Below are positions 37,204-47,583 of a stretch of DNA of 64,000 bases, piece after piece (position 1 is the first letter of the stretch; each line of letters starts with the position of its first letter). The DNA lies in NCBI RefSeq assembly GCF_000024185.1, contig NC_013790.1:682001-746000 (forward strand), written 5' to 3'. The notes beneath the pieces are model-generated. The model did not search any database and was not told the origin of the DNA. It saw nothing but the letters and a program-made list of their open reading frames with translations. The stretch is from Methanobrevibacter ruminantium M1. GTDB lineage: Archaea; Methanobacteriota; Methanobacteria; Methanobacteriales; Methanobacteriaceae. A program made the translations under genes and the position numbers.

Positions 37204-37932
37204 ATGTATGCAAATGATATTTTTAATATTATAGATGAATTGGTGCCTCGTAAATTGGCATTGAAGAATGATAAATTCGGCTATTTTGGAAAGACTTTCG
37301 ACAATTTCGATATTAAAAATATTAAAGTCATATTAGATTTATTGCCAGAAGATGACTTGAAATTTGATAAGGGTGATTTGGTTATTTCCCATCATCCTCC
37401 TCTCTTTATGCCAAAGACTCCAACCTATGTTGTCCATTCCAATTGGGATATTGTTCAGGGAGGGGCAAATGACGCTTTGGCTTATTATTTGGGTTTAAAG
37501 CCTATTTCTATTTTTCACAAGCAGACAGGCATAGGCCGAATCTGCTCTTCAACAAAGACATTGGATCAGTTCTTAGCCTTGGTTTGCTATAAGTTCGGTC
37601 CTGAAAATGTTCGATTGGTTCATGATGGCGACTTTGATAAGATGCTTAGGAAAATTGCTATAGTTTCCGGATTTGGCTTAAGCAATAAGGAATTTATTAA
37701 ATTGGCTAAGGACAGGTCCGTAGATGCATTTTTATCTGGTGACTTGAACCATTCAAATGCGATTTATGCGAAAAAGCTAGGAATTACTTTAATCGATGTT
37801 TCTCATCATATTATTGAGATTCCGGGGCTATTTGCCTTAAAGGAATTGCTAAGACGAAATGAGGATATTACTGTTCCTGTAGAAATGATTGACAATGGAG
37901 TTCCTTGGAAATATATTTCTGCTGATTTTTAG
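37204..37932 (+). CDS. hcgD: Nif3-like protein HcgD
   Basis: A 242-residue NIF3/YbgI-fold protein, thought to deliver iron for the FeGP cofactor. The fold's metal-binding signatures are visible: ISHHPPLFM in the N-terminal half, GDLNHSNAIYAKKLGITLIDVSHH near the end. ATG 37204 follows AGGTGTTAAA; the upstream start at 37177 would read through that site. Located between hcgC and hcgE. Confidence 0.88.
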   Translation: MYANDIFNIIDELVPRKLALKNDKFGYFGKTFDNFDIKNIKVILDLLPEDDLKFDKGDLVISHHPPLFMPKTPTYVVHSNWDIVQGGANDALAYYLGLKPISIFHKQTGIGRICSSTKTLDQFLALVCYKFGPENVRLVHDGDFDKMLRKIAIVSGFGLSNKEFIKLAKDRSVDAFLSGDLNHSNAIYAKKLGITLIDVSHHIIEIPGLFALKELLRRNEDITVPVEMIDNGVPWKYISADF

Positions 37933-38139
37933 ATATTTCCCATGCTTTCATTGCTTTTTAGTTTTAGGAATATGTGTTTTCAGTATTCCTTTTAAATTAT
38001 CTTAATTTAGAGGCATTGTTTAGTTTTTTTTTAATTTTCCGATTTAATTTATAATTTTATGGTTATGTGATTTTTATATAAATGGAGGAAAAATAAGATA
38101 TTTTTAGATTTTATTTAAAAGGAGAATTTTGGTGTAATA

Positions 38140-38784
38140 ATGATTCAAGAAATGGAAAATAGTTTAATTCCAAAAGGAAGTATTGATTTAGTGGGATTTG
38201 GAAGATTAGGTTTAAGAACAGGAATCAATCTTATACAGGTTCACAGAGGAGGTCCAGCTAAGATAACAGTTATTGATGGACAGAAGATCTCTGAATCTGA
38301 TATAATATTTCTATTGAAAGGAGCTAAAGTCGGCACTTATAAATCTGACTTTTTAAAGGAAATTTCCACCCATTCAAAGGATTTTAGAGAAGTTGTTTCA
38401 ATCACTGAAGACATAACAGAGGATAATATTGATTTAATCACTGGAGATGTGGTTGTAATTGAAATAGCTGGAGGAAATACCGTACCTACTGCAGCAAAGA
38501 TAATTAAAAAAGCTCATGAAAACGGCTCAAAAACAATTGGAACTGCAGGTATATTCGGAATTGGGGATGAAGAGATTGTTGTAGCAGACATCTCTGAATT
38601 TGATGATTCCAATCCCGCTATTGAAGAGTTAAGAAAAGAAGGAATCCTTGATAACCATTTAGTTATAAGCACTAATAGGTTTATTAGGGATGGAATTCCA
38701 ATAACTCCTTATGTATTGGATGATATTGCTAATATCATTACAAGAGAGGCCTTAAAATTACTTATTGAAAAGAATAATGAATAG
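38140..38784 (+). CDS. hcgE: E1-like adenylyltransferase HcgE
   Basis: A 214-residue ThiF/E1-fold protein that activates the carboxyl group of the guanylylpyridinol with ATP. The Rossmann start IDLVGFGRLGLRTGINL and the ITVIDGQKISESDI strand with acidic end match; no Cys pair for zinc is seen. GGTG precedes the ATG by about 6 bases. 207 bases follow the end of hcgD. Confidence 0.87.
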   Translation: MIQEMENSLIPKGSIDLVGFGRLGLRTGINLIQVHRGGPAKITVIDGQKISESDIIFLLKGAKVGTYKSDFLKEISTHSKDFREVVSITEDITEDNIDLITGDVVVIEIAGGNTVPTAAKIIKKAHENGSKTIGTAGIFGIGDEEIVVADISEFDDSNPAIEELRKEGILDNHLVISTNRFIRDGIPITPYVLDDIANIITREALKLLIEKNNE

Positions 38785-38847
38785 TTGTTTTCTAAATAAA
38801 TAAAAGGAGATTTTTTAGTAAGCTTTAATTTACTTAAAGGTGTTTAA

Positions 38848-39456
38848 ATGATTACTATCGCAACTGCAGAATGTTTTACACATGGGATTTTAGCTCGTGA
38901 AATACATGCTCTCGCTCAGGATTATGATGATATTTTTGCATCTTCCTATTGGGGTTTGGTTAACAAAGTCCAAAAGGATTGCATCAAGGATGCAATTCTT
39001 GAAGATAAATGTTCCATTTTTGATTTAAGGGATTTGAGTGTTAGCTGTGGATTGTTCATTCCTACATTGGATGCTGTAAAATCTGTTTTAAAGATAGAAA
39101 ATCCGCTAGAGCCTTTGACACTTATTGATGGAATTAAGGTTTATGACGATGATGGCGATAGGGAAATGGCTATATTGATGGCAGAGGCTGCTAAAAAGGT
39201 ATCTGGTTCTGATATTGGAATAGGCACAACTGCAGGGATTGGATATGGTGGCATAGCTATTGTCGATGATGATATTGTCATTAGCACAAGTTCTGATGTT
39301 TATGCTGATTTGGTAAATGTGGATTCCGATGATCTTTATATGCGTCAAAGAAGTGGAATAGAAAAGACTTTAAAAATATTGATTTATTATTTAAACGATA
39401 ATTTAGACATTATTAATCAAATGAATAATGTGAAAATATATAATAAATCAGAATAA
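38848..39456 (+). CDS. hcgF: FeGP-cofactor thioester-forming protein HcgF
   Basis: A 202-residue protein, last gene of the hcg row. The N-terminus MITIATAECFTHG holds Cys9, which in homologues forms a thioester with the adenylated guanylylpyridinol carboxylate. The Gly-rich GTTAGIGYGGIAIVDDD segment is conserved. AAAGGTG precedes the ATG. The role is inferred from family and context. Confidence 0.87.
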   Translation: MITIATAECFTHGILAREIHALAQDYDDIFASSYWGLVNKVQKDCIKDAILEDKCSIFDLRDLSVSCGLFIPTLDAVKSVLKIENPLEPLTLIDGIKVYDDDGDREMAILMAEAAKKVSGSDIGIGTTAGIGYGGIAIVDDDIVISTSSDVYADLVNVDSDDLYMRQRSGIEKTLKILIYYLNDNLDIINQMNNVKIYNKSE

Positions 39457-39634
39457 TTGTTAAACAGTTAATTGAGTAAAAAGAGTTTATTTTAAGTAGA
39501 ATATTATTAAATTGTATAAAATGAGTAAAAAGAGTTATTGTTTTTATAAATAATTTCCTTTATCAAAATCTTTTTTCTAAAAGTAAAAATGTAAAATTAT
39601 AGAAATTAATCTATAATTTACATAAAAACTAATT

Positions 39635-41803
39635 TTATTTGCCTGATTGGCCAATCAAAGCACCATCATTATTAATTACGTTTGTATCAATAACGACTTC
39701 TTCTTTTTCACCTAAAACAGACTTAGTGCTTCTATATCCAAAGAGCATTGTAGATAAGTTATGAAGCAATGAGCTTGTTGTAGGTGGAATGACTCCAAGC
39801 AATCCAAGTCCAATCAGTGATCCATTAAACATGACAATATGCCTGTAATTTGTATTTATCTTATCAAGCATGCCTGTTGCAAGCAATCTAAGAGTTGCCA
39901 AGTCATAAAGGTCATCTGAAAGTAGGGAAATATCTGCAACTTCTCTTGCAATGTCTGATGAGTTTCTCATAGCTACTGACACATCAGCAGCAGATAATGC
40001 AGGAGAGTCGTTTATTCCATCTCCAACCATAATGACCTGATGGCCTTCGGCTTTAATCTCTTGAATAATGCTTGCCTTATCCTCTGGAAGCACTTGAGAT
40101 TTATACCGGGTAATGCCTAAATCCTTGGCTATTCTTTTTGCAGCGTTTTCGCTGTCTCCAGTTAGCATCACTACATTTTCAATGCCTAATGCCTTAAGCT
40201 GACTTATTACTTCATGGGCTTCGTCTCTTACAGGATCTGCAATGCAAAGGATTCCTTGAAGTTTTTTACCTATTGCAAGATAGATTACAGAATACTCTTC
40301 TGCATTTTCTTCAATAAGTTTTTCTTGCTTTTTGGTAAATCTGATTCCTTCGTCCTCTTCTAAAAAGTGCCTGCTTCCAATGATTGCTTTCTTGCCGTCA
40401 TAAGTAGTTGAGATTCCATGTGCAACAATGTATTCCACTTCACTATGGTCTTCCTCATGGTGCAATCCTTCTTTTTCGGCTTGCTTCACAATGGCAGTGG
40501 CTACACTATGGGCAAAGTGCTCTTCAATGCATGCTGCAATTCTTAAGACCTCATCTCTATCATATTTTCCACAAGGAATGACCTTTTCCAATACTGGATG
40601 AGCATTGGTTAATGTTCCAGTCTTATCAAAGACAATGGTGTCTGCATTTGCATATGCTTCCAGGTGCTTTCCACCTTTTACCATTATCCTATTGTCTGAT
40701 GCCTCTTTCATTGCTGAGATGACAGAAATAGGGGTTGTTAGCTTGATTGCACAGGAGAAGTCTACCATCAATACGGATAATGCCTTTGTCACATTTCTTG
40801 TAATGAGGTATGTCAGTGCTGTTGCAGCTAAGCTGTATGGCACAATTGAATCTGCTAGCTTTTCTGCTTTGCTTTGAATTCCAGCCTTCAGCTCCTCTGA
40901 ATCCTCAATCATGTCAATGATCTTATTCAATCTTGTCTCATCGTTAACGGAGCGGACTTCAATGACTATTGAGCCCTCTTCAACAACGGTTCCTGCATGG
41001 ACAGCCTTGCCATTATCCTTATGAACAGCTAATGACTCTCCAGTCATGGAGGCTTCATTGATCATTGCATCCCCATCTGCAATGACTCCATCGACTGGAA
41101 TGATCGCGCCGGTTCTGATTCTTATCTTGTCTCCTTTTTCAAGCTTGCTTAATGGGAATTGGCTTTCGATTTCATTTCCCTCATCATCAATCTCCACTTT
41201 CCATACGCTGTCAATGTTTAAGGCCAGACTGCTTTTTAATGTGCTTTTGGTCTTTTGCATTGTATAGTCTTCTAACATTTCAGAGATGGATAGGAGAAAC
41301 ATCATTGACCCTACAGACTTGTAGTTTTTAGTCAATAATGATGCAGTAATTGCTGTTCCATCAAGAAGGGCCACATCAGCGCGGAAACTTGTTAGGCTGT
41401 CGAGCCCTCTCCAGATATAGGATGACGCATGATAAAGCATTCTTAATTTCCTTAAAGGAATTGGCAATATGATCTTAAAGAGGTATCTTTTGAGAATATG
41501 CTTTGCAATTTTTATTGCAAACTTGTCATTCAGCTCTTCAAGAGCAGCCTTATCACTTGCCTTTGTTTCATATAAATTATCTTGGCTGATTTTTGATATG
41601 ATTCTAAGAATTTCTATCCTTTTTTTAGGATCATTGTATAAGACAAGAATGCTTCCGTTTCTATGAGACACCTTTACTTCATCTATGAAGTCATAGTCGA
41701 TTAAGGTTTCAGCTAAGCCATAGGATTCCTCTTTGGTAAATGCTTCTTTACCACATCTCACTCTTAAGCGAGTTCCTTTATCATATTCTATTGTAAAAAT
41801 CAT
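39635..41803 (-). CDS. P1B-type heavy-metal translocating ATPase
   Basis: A 722-residue metal pump. An N-terminal HMA-like domain without CxxC (residues 1-80) is followed by helices, the actuator loop TGES (254-257), the phosphorylation site DKTGT (Asp393) and GDGINDSPAL. The metal-site helix carries Ser350-Cys351-Ala352 followed by IKLTTP, in place of the CPC or TPC of copper, zinc or cobalt pumps. Metal specificity is therefore open; manganese-like or zinc-like roles are possible. The DUF6110 gene lies directly upstream on the same strand, as seen next to similar ATPases in Firmicutes. Confidence 0.88.
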   Translation of the reverse strand: MIFTIEYDKGTRLRVRCGKEAFTKEESYGLAETLIDYDFIDEVKVSHRNGSILVLYNDPKKRIEILRIISKISQDNLYETKASDKAALEELNDKFAIKIAKHILKRYLFKIILPIPLRKLRMLYHASSYIWRGLDSLTSFRADVALLDGTAITASLLTKNYKSVGSMMFLLSISEMLEDYTMQKTKSTLKSSLALNIDSVWKVEIDDEGNEIESQFPLSKLEKGDKIRIRTGAIIPVDGVIADGDAMINEASMTGESLAVHKDNGKAVHAGTVVEEGSIVIEVRSVNDETRLNKIIDMIEDSEELKAGIQSKAEKLADSIVPYSLAATALTYLITRNVTKALSVLMVDFSCAIKLTTPISVISAMKEASDNRIMVKGGKHLEAYANADTIVFDKTGTLTNAHPVLEKVIPCGKYDRDEVLRIAACIEEHFAHSVATAIVKQAEKEGLHHEEDHSEVEYIVAHGISTTYDGKKAIIGSRHFLEEDEGIRFTKKQEKLIEENAEEYSVIYLAIGKKLQGILCIADPVRDEAHEVISQLKALGIENVVMLTGDSENAAKRIAKDLGITRYKSQVLPEDKASIIQEIKAEGHQVIMVGDGINDSPALSAADVSVAMRNSSDIAREVADISLLSDDLYDLATLRLLATGMLDKINTNYRHIVMFNGSLIGLGLLGVIPPTTSSLLHNLSTMLFGYRSTKSVLGEKEEVVIDTNVINNDGALIGQSGK

Positions 41804-42054
41804 GGCTCTAATTTATCCGAATCTAAATCGTTAAAAGCTTCTTTTAAGAATTAATTTGTAAAAAATATTATCTTATTATAAAACTTCTTTTAGGAGAGAA
41901 TTATAAAACTATAATATAATATTAAAAGTTTTTAAGTTATTTAGATTGGAATTTTATCTAATAAAAATAATAGTTTTAAAATTATATTTTAGATTGGAAT
42001 TTTATCTAAATTATAATAAAATAATAAGTTAAGAATTAAAAAATAATATTATTT

Positions 42055-42333
42055 TTATTCTTCTTCTTCAGTTACATCTACACAGATTGCTTCTTTTTGA
42101 GCAGCTTTTGCATCAGTTTGAATGTCTTCTGCATTGTCTTTAATGTCTTGAATGGATTCTTCTAAGTCGCTTTTGCAAGTTAGAACTTTAGCCATTCCTT
42201 TTGCAGCGTAATCTTTAGTGGTTTGGGATTTTAAAATTTTTGCCCCTACAATTGCAGTTGCAATTCCTCCTACGAAAAGTAAAGTGTGTTTGTTTTCATA
42301 CATTTTGTCTACAATTTCATGTCTGTCTACCAT
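42055..42333 (-). CDS. DUF6110-like small protein
   Basis: A 92-residue protein. A single hydrophobic N-terminal helix (TLLFVGGIATAIVGAKIL) is followed by a Lys/Asp/Glu-rich helical tail ending in an acidic cluster with one Cys (EAICVDVTEEEE). It resembles DUF6110 proteins that accompany P-type ATPases. CAGGTGAT precedes the ATG. A TTGGTATACCTAAA box lies 88 bases upstream (42421-42434), suggesting control by the same regulator as feoAB. The role is probably as a helper of the ATPase. Confidence 0.65.
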   Translation of the reverse strand: MVDRHEIVDKMYENKHTLLFVGGIATAIVGAKILKSQTTKDYAAKGMAKVLTCKSDLEESIQDIKDNAEDIQTDAKAAQKEAICVDVTEEEE

Positions 42334-42938
42334 ATAATCACCTGTTTTTTAATTGTTAATTCTTTTGGAAATTTTTTAGAATTACAATAAATAATTTTTA
42401 TTTAATTTTATTTAAAAGTTTTGGTATACCTAAAAGATAATTATAATACTAATATTATTATTTTTGAATATAAAAATATTATATTAATTTATAGATTATT
42501 ATTTATATTATAATTATAATAAGAGTTATTTTATTTCTTTTTATTAGTTTCTTTTTTTCCAGCATTCGTCCTTTATTCTGGAAAAAGAAGGGTTCCTTGA
42601 CCTTTTTTATTAATGTCTTGTATTATGGGGGGTATACTATTAGGTAAACCTAAACTTTATATACTAGTAGGGAGTAAAATAATATTAGGTTTTAGGTATG
42701 CCTAATTAGGTTTTTATAGTAATCTTTTTATTTTCATTTAATCAACAATCCAATATATTTTTAAAAACCAATGCAATTTATTTTAAAAATATCTAATTTT
42801 TAAAGAAAATTTAAAAATTTTAATTAAACTACAAATACCTCAAAATATTGAGATTCCAATAAACCTTAATTTAGGTATACCTAAATTTCCTACTTCTTGG
42901 ATATTATTTTTATATTATGATTTTTGCGAGGTTATAAA
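42334..42938. promoter_or_regulatory. iron-type control region between DUF6110 and feoA
   Basis: 605 bases with four palindromic boxes: TTGGTATACCTAAA 42421-42434; ATTAGGTAAACCTAAA 42639-42654; TTTAGGTATGCCTAAT 42691-42706; TTTAGGTATACCTAAA 42870-42885. Between the second and third lies TTTATATA at 42656-42663 (box-TATA-box, as in the ncRNA promoters). The last stands upstream of a TATA-like TTTTTATATTA near 42908 and the feoA ATG. A DtxR-family repressor binding with Fe2+ or Mn2+ is the likely reader. Confidence 0.7.
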
Positions 42939-43172
42939 ATGATTAAAAAATTAAGCGAACTCAAATCTGGAGAACAAGGCACCTTATCTTCTTACGGAAC
43001 TGGCGGAGATTTGGAATTGAAAAGACATTTGCTCGGTATGGGCTTCATTAAAGGAGCAGATATTGAAGTAGAAAAAGTAGCTCCTCTTGGAGATCCTATG
43101 CAAATTAAGGTAAAAGGATACTCTGTATGTCTTAGAAAAGAAGAAGCTAGGAATATCGATGTAGAAGTATAA
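42939..43172 (+). CDS. feoA: ferrous iron transport protein A
   Basis: A 77-residue SH3-like FeoA with the usual LSELKSGEQGTL beginning, the LLGMGFIKGADIEVEKVAPLGDP centre and the SVCLRKEEARNIDV end. It regulates or assists FeoB. ATG 42939, with GAGGT 6 bases upstream, is chosen over the TTG at 42924. Precedes feoB by 303 bases. Confidence 0.93.
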   Translation: MIKKLSELKSGEQGTLSSYGTGGDLELKRHLLGMGFIKGADIEVEKVAPLGDPMQIKVKGYSVCLRKEEARNIDVEV

Positions 43173-43475
43173 TTTCATTTTATTTTATAGATGAAAAATT
43201 GGTGAGTTAGAAACTTCCAAATATTTAAAATTTAATTTTATTAATTTTTTATTTAACATTTTTTTCAAATATTTAATTTTATAAATTTATTAGTTTATGT
43301 CTAATTTGATTCACTAGTCTATGACTTAAACTTAAATTTATTTTATTAGTTTATGTCTAATTTGATTCACTAGTCTATGACTTAAACTTAAAAATTTCAT
43401 TTTGATTTTTATAATTAATCAAAAATATGTTAAAAAGCATAAAAACTTAAAATCAATTACAAAAAGGTATACAAT
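43173..43475. repeat. feoA-feoB spacer with 56-bp tandem duplication
   Basis: TTATTAGTTTATGTCTAATT plus the rest of a 56-base unit starts at 43287 and again at 43343, almost unchanged. The feoB leader ends AAAAAGGTATACAAT before the ATG, with half an iron-type box (GGTATAC). Confidence 0.75.
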
Positions 43476-45491
43476 ATGGCAAATCTCAAAATAGGTTTAG
43501 CAGGTAATCCTAATGTAGGTAAAACCACCCTATTCAATAATTTGACCGGTTTAAACCAACATGTAGGTAACTGGCCTGGTAAAACCGTAGCACAAGCAAA
43601 AGGTTCCTATAAACATAGTGGGAACGAAGTTGAAGTAATTGATTTACCTGGTAACTATGCTTTAAGTGCTCATTCAATTGAGGAAATTGTATCAAGAGAC
43701 TTTATCGTAGATGAAGACTCTGATGTAATCGTGAACATTATAGATGCAGCAAACATAGAAAGAAACCTGTATCTGACTGTTCAGATGATGGAGCTCGGAG
43801 CTAATTTAGTAGTTGCATTGAATATGAATAAGTACGCCCAAGACAAGGGATATACAATCAATGCAGATAAGCTTTCTGAATTATTGGGAGTTCCTGTTGT
43901 TGAAATTGAAGCAAATAGTGATATAGGTAAAGAGCAATTGCTTAAAACTATTGAACAAGCAGCTGCAAACCCGGTAGACTCTTCTAAAAAATTGGTTTAT
44001 AACAATGAACTTAAAGAGCATCTCGCTGAATTGCAGGCTGTTATAGAAGAAGACAAAAACTTACTTGATGTTCCTTCATCTTGGATTGCAATCAAATTGC
44101 TTGAAAATGATGAAATCGTTGAAGAGAAGATTGAAGGATCTTCAAAAAGAAACAATATAGTAAATGAAACTCAAAAGGTCAAGGACCACTTGAAAGGCAT
44201 ATTTGGAGAAGGCAGTGAAGAGGTAATCGCAAATGCAAGATATGCATTCATTGACGGATTATTAAAAGAATCTCTCACCAAGCCGGACCATTTGAAAACC
44301 ACTATAAGTGAAAAAATCGATAGAATCGTTACAAACAGGATATTGGGCTTCCCGATATTCCTTGTTATAATGTATGCAATGTTTGAAATCGTATTTACTT
44401 TCGGCGCACCTTTCCAAGATTTGATTGACGAATTCTTTGGAATCTTAGGTGATGCCATAATCGGCTCCCTTGGAGAAACAATGCTTTCTTCATTCCTAGT
44501 CAATGGACTTATCGGAGGGGTTGGCGGAGTATTGGTCTTCTTGCCTCAAATCATTCTATTGTTCTTAATTATTAGTTTCCTTGAAGATTGCGGTTATTTA
44601 GCTAGAGCTGCATTCGTTATGGATAAATTAATGCATAAGTTTGTAGGATTACATGGTAAGGCATTTATTCCTATGCTTTTAGGAATCGGTTGTGGTGTTC
44701 CAGGTATTATGGCAACCAGAACCATGGAAAACGAAAAGGACAGATTGATCACTATGCTGATTGTTCCATTCATGTCCTGTTCTGCTAGAATGCCTGTATA
44801 CTTATTGTTAGTTGGGGCATTTTTCGCAGCTAATGAAAGCCTTGTAATCTTCTCATTATACTTGCTTGGTATACTTGTAGCAGTCATTGTTGCATTTATA
44901 TTAAGAAAGACTACATTTAAAGAAATGGACGCTCCATTTGTAATGGAATTACCTGACTATAAATTGCCTACAATCAGAGGTATCATAATGCACACCCTTG
45001 AAAAATCCTGGGGATTCATTAAAAAGGCAGGTACCATTATTTTGGTAGCAAGTATTGTAATCTGGATGTTAAGCTATTTCCCTGCTGGTGTGGAATATGG
45101 ATCTGCAGATAGTGCAATCGGTACTATCGGTCAGGTCATTGCACCTGTGTTTGCTCCTTTAGGTTTCGGAGAATGGCAACCTGCTGTAGCCTTATTATTT
45201 GGTCTTGTTGCTAAGGAGGTTGTTGTCGGTACCTTCAGCTCGCTCTTTGGAGTGGCAGAGGAGGGAGCCGAGATTGCTGCAGCTATGCATGGAATCTTTA
45301 CTCCTCTAACCGCTTACGTATTCATGGTATTTGTACTTCTATACATTCCGTGTTTTGCAGCATTGGGGGCAATCAAGCAGGAAACCGGTGGATGGAAATA
45401 TCCATTGCTGATGGCTGGATTGACTTTAGTTGTTGCATATGTGGTAGCTTTCATAGTTTATATGATTGGACTAGGTTTGGGATTGGGTTAA
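43476..45491 (+). CDS. feoB: ferrous iron transporter FeoB
   Basis: A 671-residue Fe2+ transporter of the cell membrane. The N-terminal G domain has [16 protein letters not shown] (G1), DLPG near residue 55 (G3) and ALNMNK (G4). The helical bundle follows, then Gate regions with the conserved [15 protein letters not shown] and [11 protein letters not shown], and the second gate near the C-terminus ([14 protein letters not shown]). Complete, no lesion. Iron-box promoter upstream of feoA. Confidence 0.97.
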   Translation: MANLKIGLAGNPNVGKTTLFNNLTGLNQHVGNWPGKTVAQAKGSYKHSGNEVEVIDLPGNYALSAHSIEEIVSRDFIVDEDSDVIVNIIDAANIERNLYLTVQMMELGANLVVALNMNKYAQDKGYTINADKLSELLGVPVVEIEANSDIGKEQLLKTIEQAAANPVDSSKKLVYNNELKEHLAELQAVIEEDKNLLDVPSSWIAIKLLENDEIVEEKIEGSSKRNNIVNETQKVKDHLKGIFGEGSEEVIANARYAFIDGLLKESLTKPDHLKTTISEKIDRIVTNRILGFPIFLVIMYAMFEIVFTFGAPFQDLIDEFFGILGDAIIGSLGETMLSSFLVNGLIGGVGGVLVFLPQIILLFLIISFLEDCGYLARAAFVMDKLMHKFVGLHGKAFIPMLLGIGCGVPGIMATRTMENEKDRLITMLIVPFMSCSARMPVYLLLVGAFFAANESLVIFSLYLLGILVAVIVAFILRKTTFKEMDAPFVMELPDYKLPTIRGIIMHTLEKSWGFIKKAGTIILVASIVIWMLSYFPAGVEYGSADSAIGTIGQVIAPVFAPLGFGEWQPAVALLFGLVAKEVVVGTFSSLFGVAEEGAEIAAAMHGIFTPLTAYVFMVFVLLYIPCFAALGAIKQETGGWKYPLLMAGLTLVVAYVVAFIVYMIGLGLGLG

Positions 45492-45814
45492 CCCATTCCA
45501 AATCTTTATTTTTTTTTTTTTAAATGGAGTTATGAACTAGTTTAGCCAGTTCTAACTCTTTTTTTTAATTAAGTTTTGATCGTTTAGCTAGTTCTAGTTC
45601 TTTATTTTTCTTTATTTGATTTAATATTCTTTATTTAGATAATTTAATTAATTTAATCAATTTAATTAATAACTTAATCTATTCATTTTATATTGGGGAC
45701 TATTAAATTGAACTAAAGAAAAGCTTTAGTCCTAGCGTTTTAATGATAAATACACTTAAATCAATATATTTTTTATTATTTTCAGTTGTTTAAAAATTAA
45801 TTTAAGGTGATATG
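45492..45814. terminator. feoB 3' hairpin and spacer
   Basis: 323 bases. About 45525-45558 GAGTTATGAACT and AGTTCTAACTC form a stem (one bulge), followed directly by T8. A second GTTTAGCTAGTTCTAG copy lies near 45580. The remainder is AT-rich and carries the promoter of the small zinc-ribbon gene. Confidence 0.6.
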
Positions 45815-46012
45815 ATGCAATGTAGTATGTGTGGTTACGAGTTTGATCCTCTTGAAGGAGGGCCTTGTGGTGCTTGTGGACAGTGTAAAGGCTGTAATAA
45901 GGCTTTTTGTCCAAGATGCGGATATGGGAATTCCCTTTCTACTGTAAAGGAATTTGATTATATATCCAAACTTCAAGCAAAATTAAGGGCTTTTAAATCA
46001 AAAGCAAAATAG
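45815..46012 (+). CDS. small zinc-ribbon protein
   Basis: About 65 residues with three CxxC pairs and extra cysteines (CSMCG, CGACGQCKGC, CPRCGYG), a metal-binding knuckle protein with a short basic helical tail (KLQAKLRAFKSKAK). GGTGA 5 bases before the second ATG supports 45815. It lies 323 bases after feoB; a role with iron transport is conceivable but not shown. Confidence 0.7.
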   Translation: MQCSMCGYEFDPLEGGPCGACGQCKGCNKAFCPRCGYGNSLSTVKEFDYISKLQAKLRAFKSKAK

Positions 46013-46945
46013 TTCCAATATTAAAAAAAAGTTTTGCTCTTATGATTTAAAAGCATTTTAAAATTAACTTTAAAAAATGATTTTTACAATAAGTTAAAAA
46101 ACAGTAAAATAATAAGTTTTAAGGGATAAGAATTGTTCATTTAGCGAATAATAAACAGTTATTTCTTATTTTTATATAATATTTATCTAAAAAAATTCAA
46201 ATTAAAATCATAATAATATGCATTATTATTAAGTAAAATAAAAATGGTATGGTATTTAAAAACAATTTTAACTTGCTCTTCTTTCTCTTTTTATGAAATT
46301 TACCTAATTAAGTCTATCATTGTTCTTATTTTTATGAACAAAATTTATATCTGTCTTATTTTTCATTAATTGGGAAAATCCATAATTATTTTTTCCATAA
46401 TTTATCAAATATACTTGATTTTCTATTTTTATCTTTAATTCTTTATTCTTAAACTAAAATAATTGTTAATAAAATGTTTTAAATTTTTATTACTTTTAAA
46501 AAAGTATTACTTTTTTTATTAAAATCAAAGGATTAGTAATACAAAACAAACATTTATAAATGCTTTATATATAAATAGTATTGTTTATTTGTTTATAAAT
46601 AGCATTATCTCTATATTATGTTGTTTATTTTGACAAATAATGGTGAATTCTGCTTTCTAGTAATACTTAATCATTTCTTTGTTTTTTAAAAAGTATTACT
46701 AAAGTATTACTTTCATAATGAATTATATTAAAAAAGTATTACTTTTTAAAAGTAAATTATTTTTTTGCATTGTATTTAGTATTTAAAGTATTAATGGGTA
46801 ATAATTTTTCTTAATATTTTTATTTTCAATAATCTTATTAGCTTTTAAAATTCTAATATTTTTATTTTTAATAATCTTATTTAAGTTTAAAAAGTAATCT
46901 TTTTAGTGTGATTTATTCAATTTAATTAATTTGGAGGAAAAAAAT
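46013..46945. promoter_or_regulatory. long cbiM upstream region with repeated AGTATTACTT boxes
   Basis: 933 bases. Palindromic GTATTAC/GTAATAC boxes lie at 46504-46510, 46536-46542, 46660-46666, 46693-46699, 46704-46710 and 46736-46742, several extended to AAAGTATTACTTT. Centre spacings are 32, 124, 33, 11 and 32 bases, mostly near whole helical turns. The same box occurs before hmd. TTTATATATAAATAG near 46564 could be a promoter. GGAGG precedes cbiM. Confidence 0.6.
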
Positions 46946-47572
46946 ATGCATATACCTGATGGTTTTATACCTCTTTGGCAATGTGCGATCTACTATGTAA
47001 TCTTGATTATTGCATTGTATTTCGCTGGAAAATGGGCCAAAGCAAATCTAGATGAAAAACGTATACCACTTCTTGCAGTATTAGCTGCAGGTATTTTTGC
47101 AATTATGTCTATGAACATGCCTATTCCATTTGGTACCAGTGGCCACATGGTCGGTGGGGCATTAGTTGCTATTGTATTTATGGCTCCTGAAGCTGCTGTT
47201 CTTGTATTCACTGCAGTATTGCTTATACAAGCTTTATTCTTCGGAGACGGTGGAATTACCGCTTTAGGTGCAAATGTATTTAACATGGCTATCGTTGGAG
47301 GATGTGTCGGTCTTTACACCTACAAAGGATTAAACGGCATCATTGGAAAATATCCTTCAATATTCTTAGGCGCATGGCTTGCAACATTAGTTGCAGCTGT
47401 TGTCTGTGCTCTTGAGATGGCTATTGCAGGAACTTTCCCATTGAGTGTGGGAGTCGCTTCTATGGCACTTTACCATGCATTCATTGGTTTAATTGAAGGA
47501 GTATTAACAGTTATTGTTATATTTGCTCTTGAAAAATACAGACCAGATCTATTGGCATGGAATAGAGAATAG
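46946..47572 (+). CDS. cbiM: cobalt/nickel ECF transporter S component CbiM
   Basis: A 208-residue membrane protein that binds and imports Co2+ or Ni2+. The mature N-terminus MHIPDGFIPLW is diagnostic: His2 and the free N-terminus bind the metal, so ATG 46946 (GGAGG upstream) is the right start, not the TTG at 46931. Six helices with GTSGHMVGGALVA and FGDGGITALGANVFNMA follow. Cobalt feeds B12-type cofactors, and nickel feeds F430 and hydrogenases. Confidence 0.93.
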   Translation: MHIPDGFIPLWQCAIYYVILIIALYFAGKWAKANLDEKRIPLLAVLAAGIFAIMSMNMPIPFGTSGHMVGGALVAIVFMAPEAAVLVFTAVLLIQALFFGDGGITALGANVFNMAIVGGCVGLYTYKGLNGIIGKYPSIFLGAWLATLVAAVVCALEMAIAGTFPLSVGVASMALYHAFIGLIEGVLTVIVIFALEKYRPDLLAWNRE

Positions 47573-47583
47573 AGGGTGAAAAT

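Noticed and set aside
42639-42870. Third ncRNA from the box-TATA-box module before feoA
   Set aside because: No terminator hairpin precedes feoA, so this is more simply a distal feo promoter with a long leader; not excluded.
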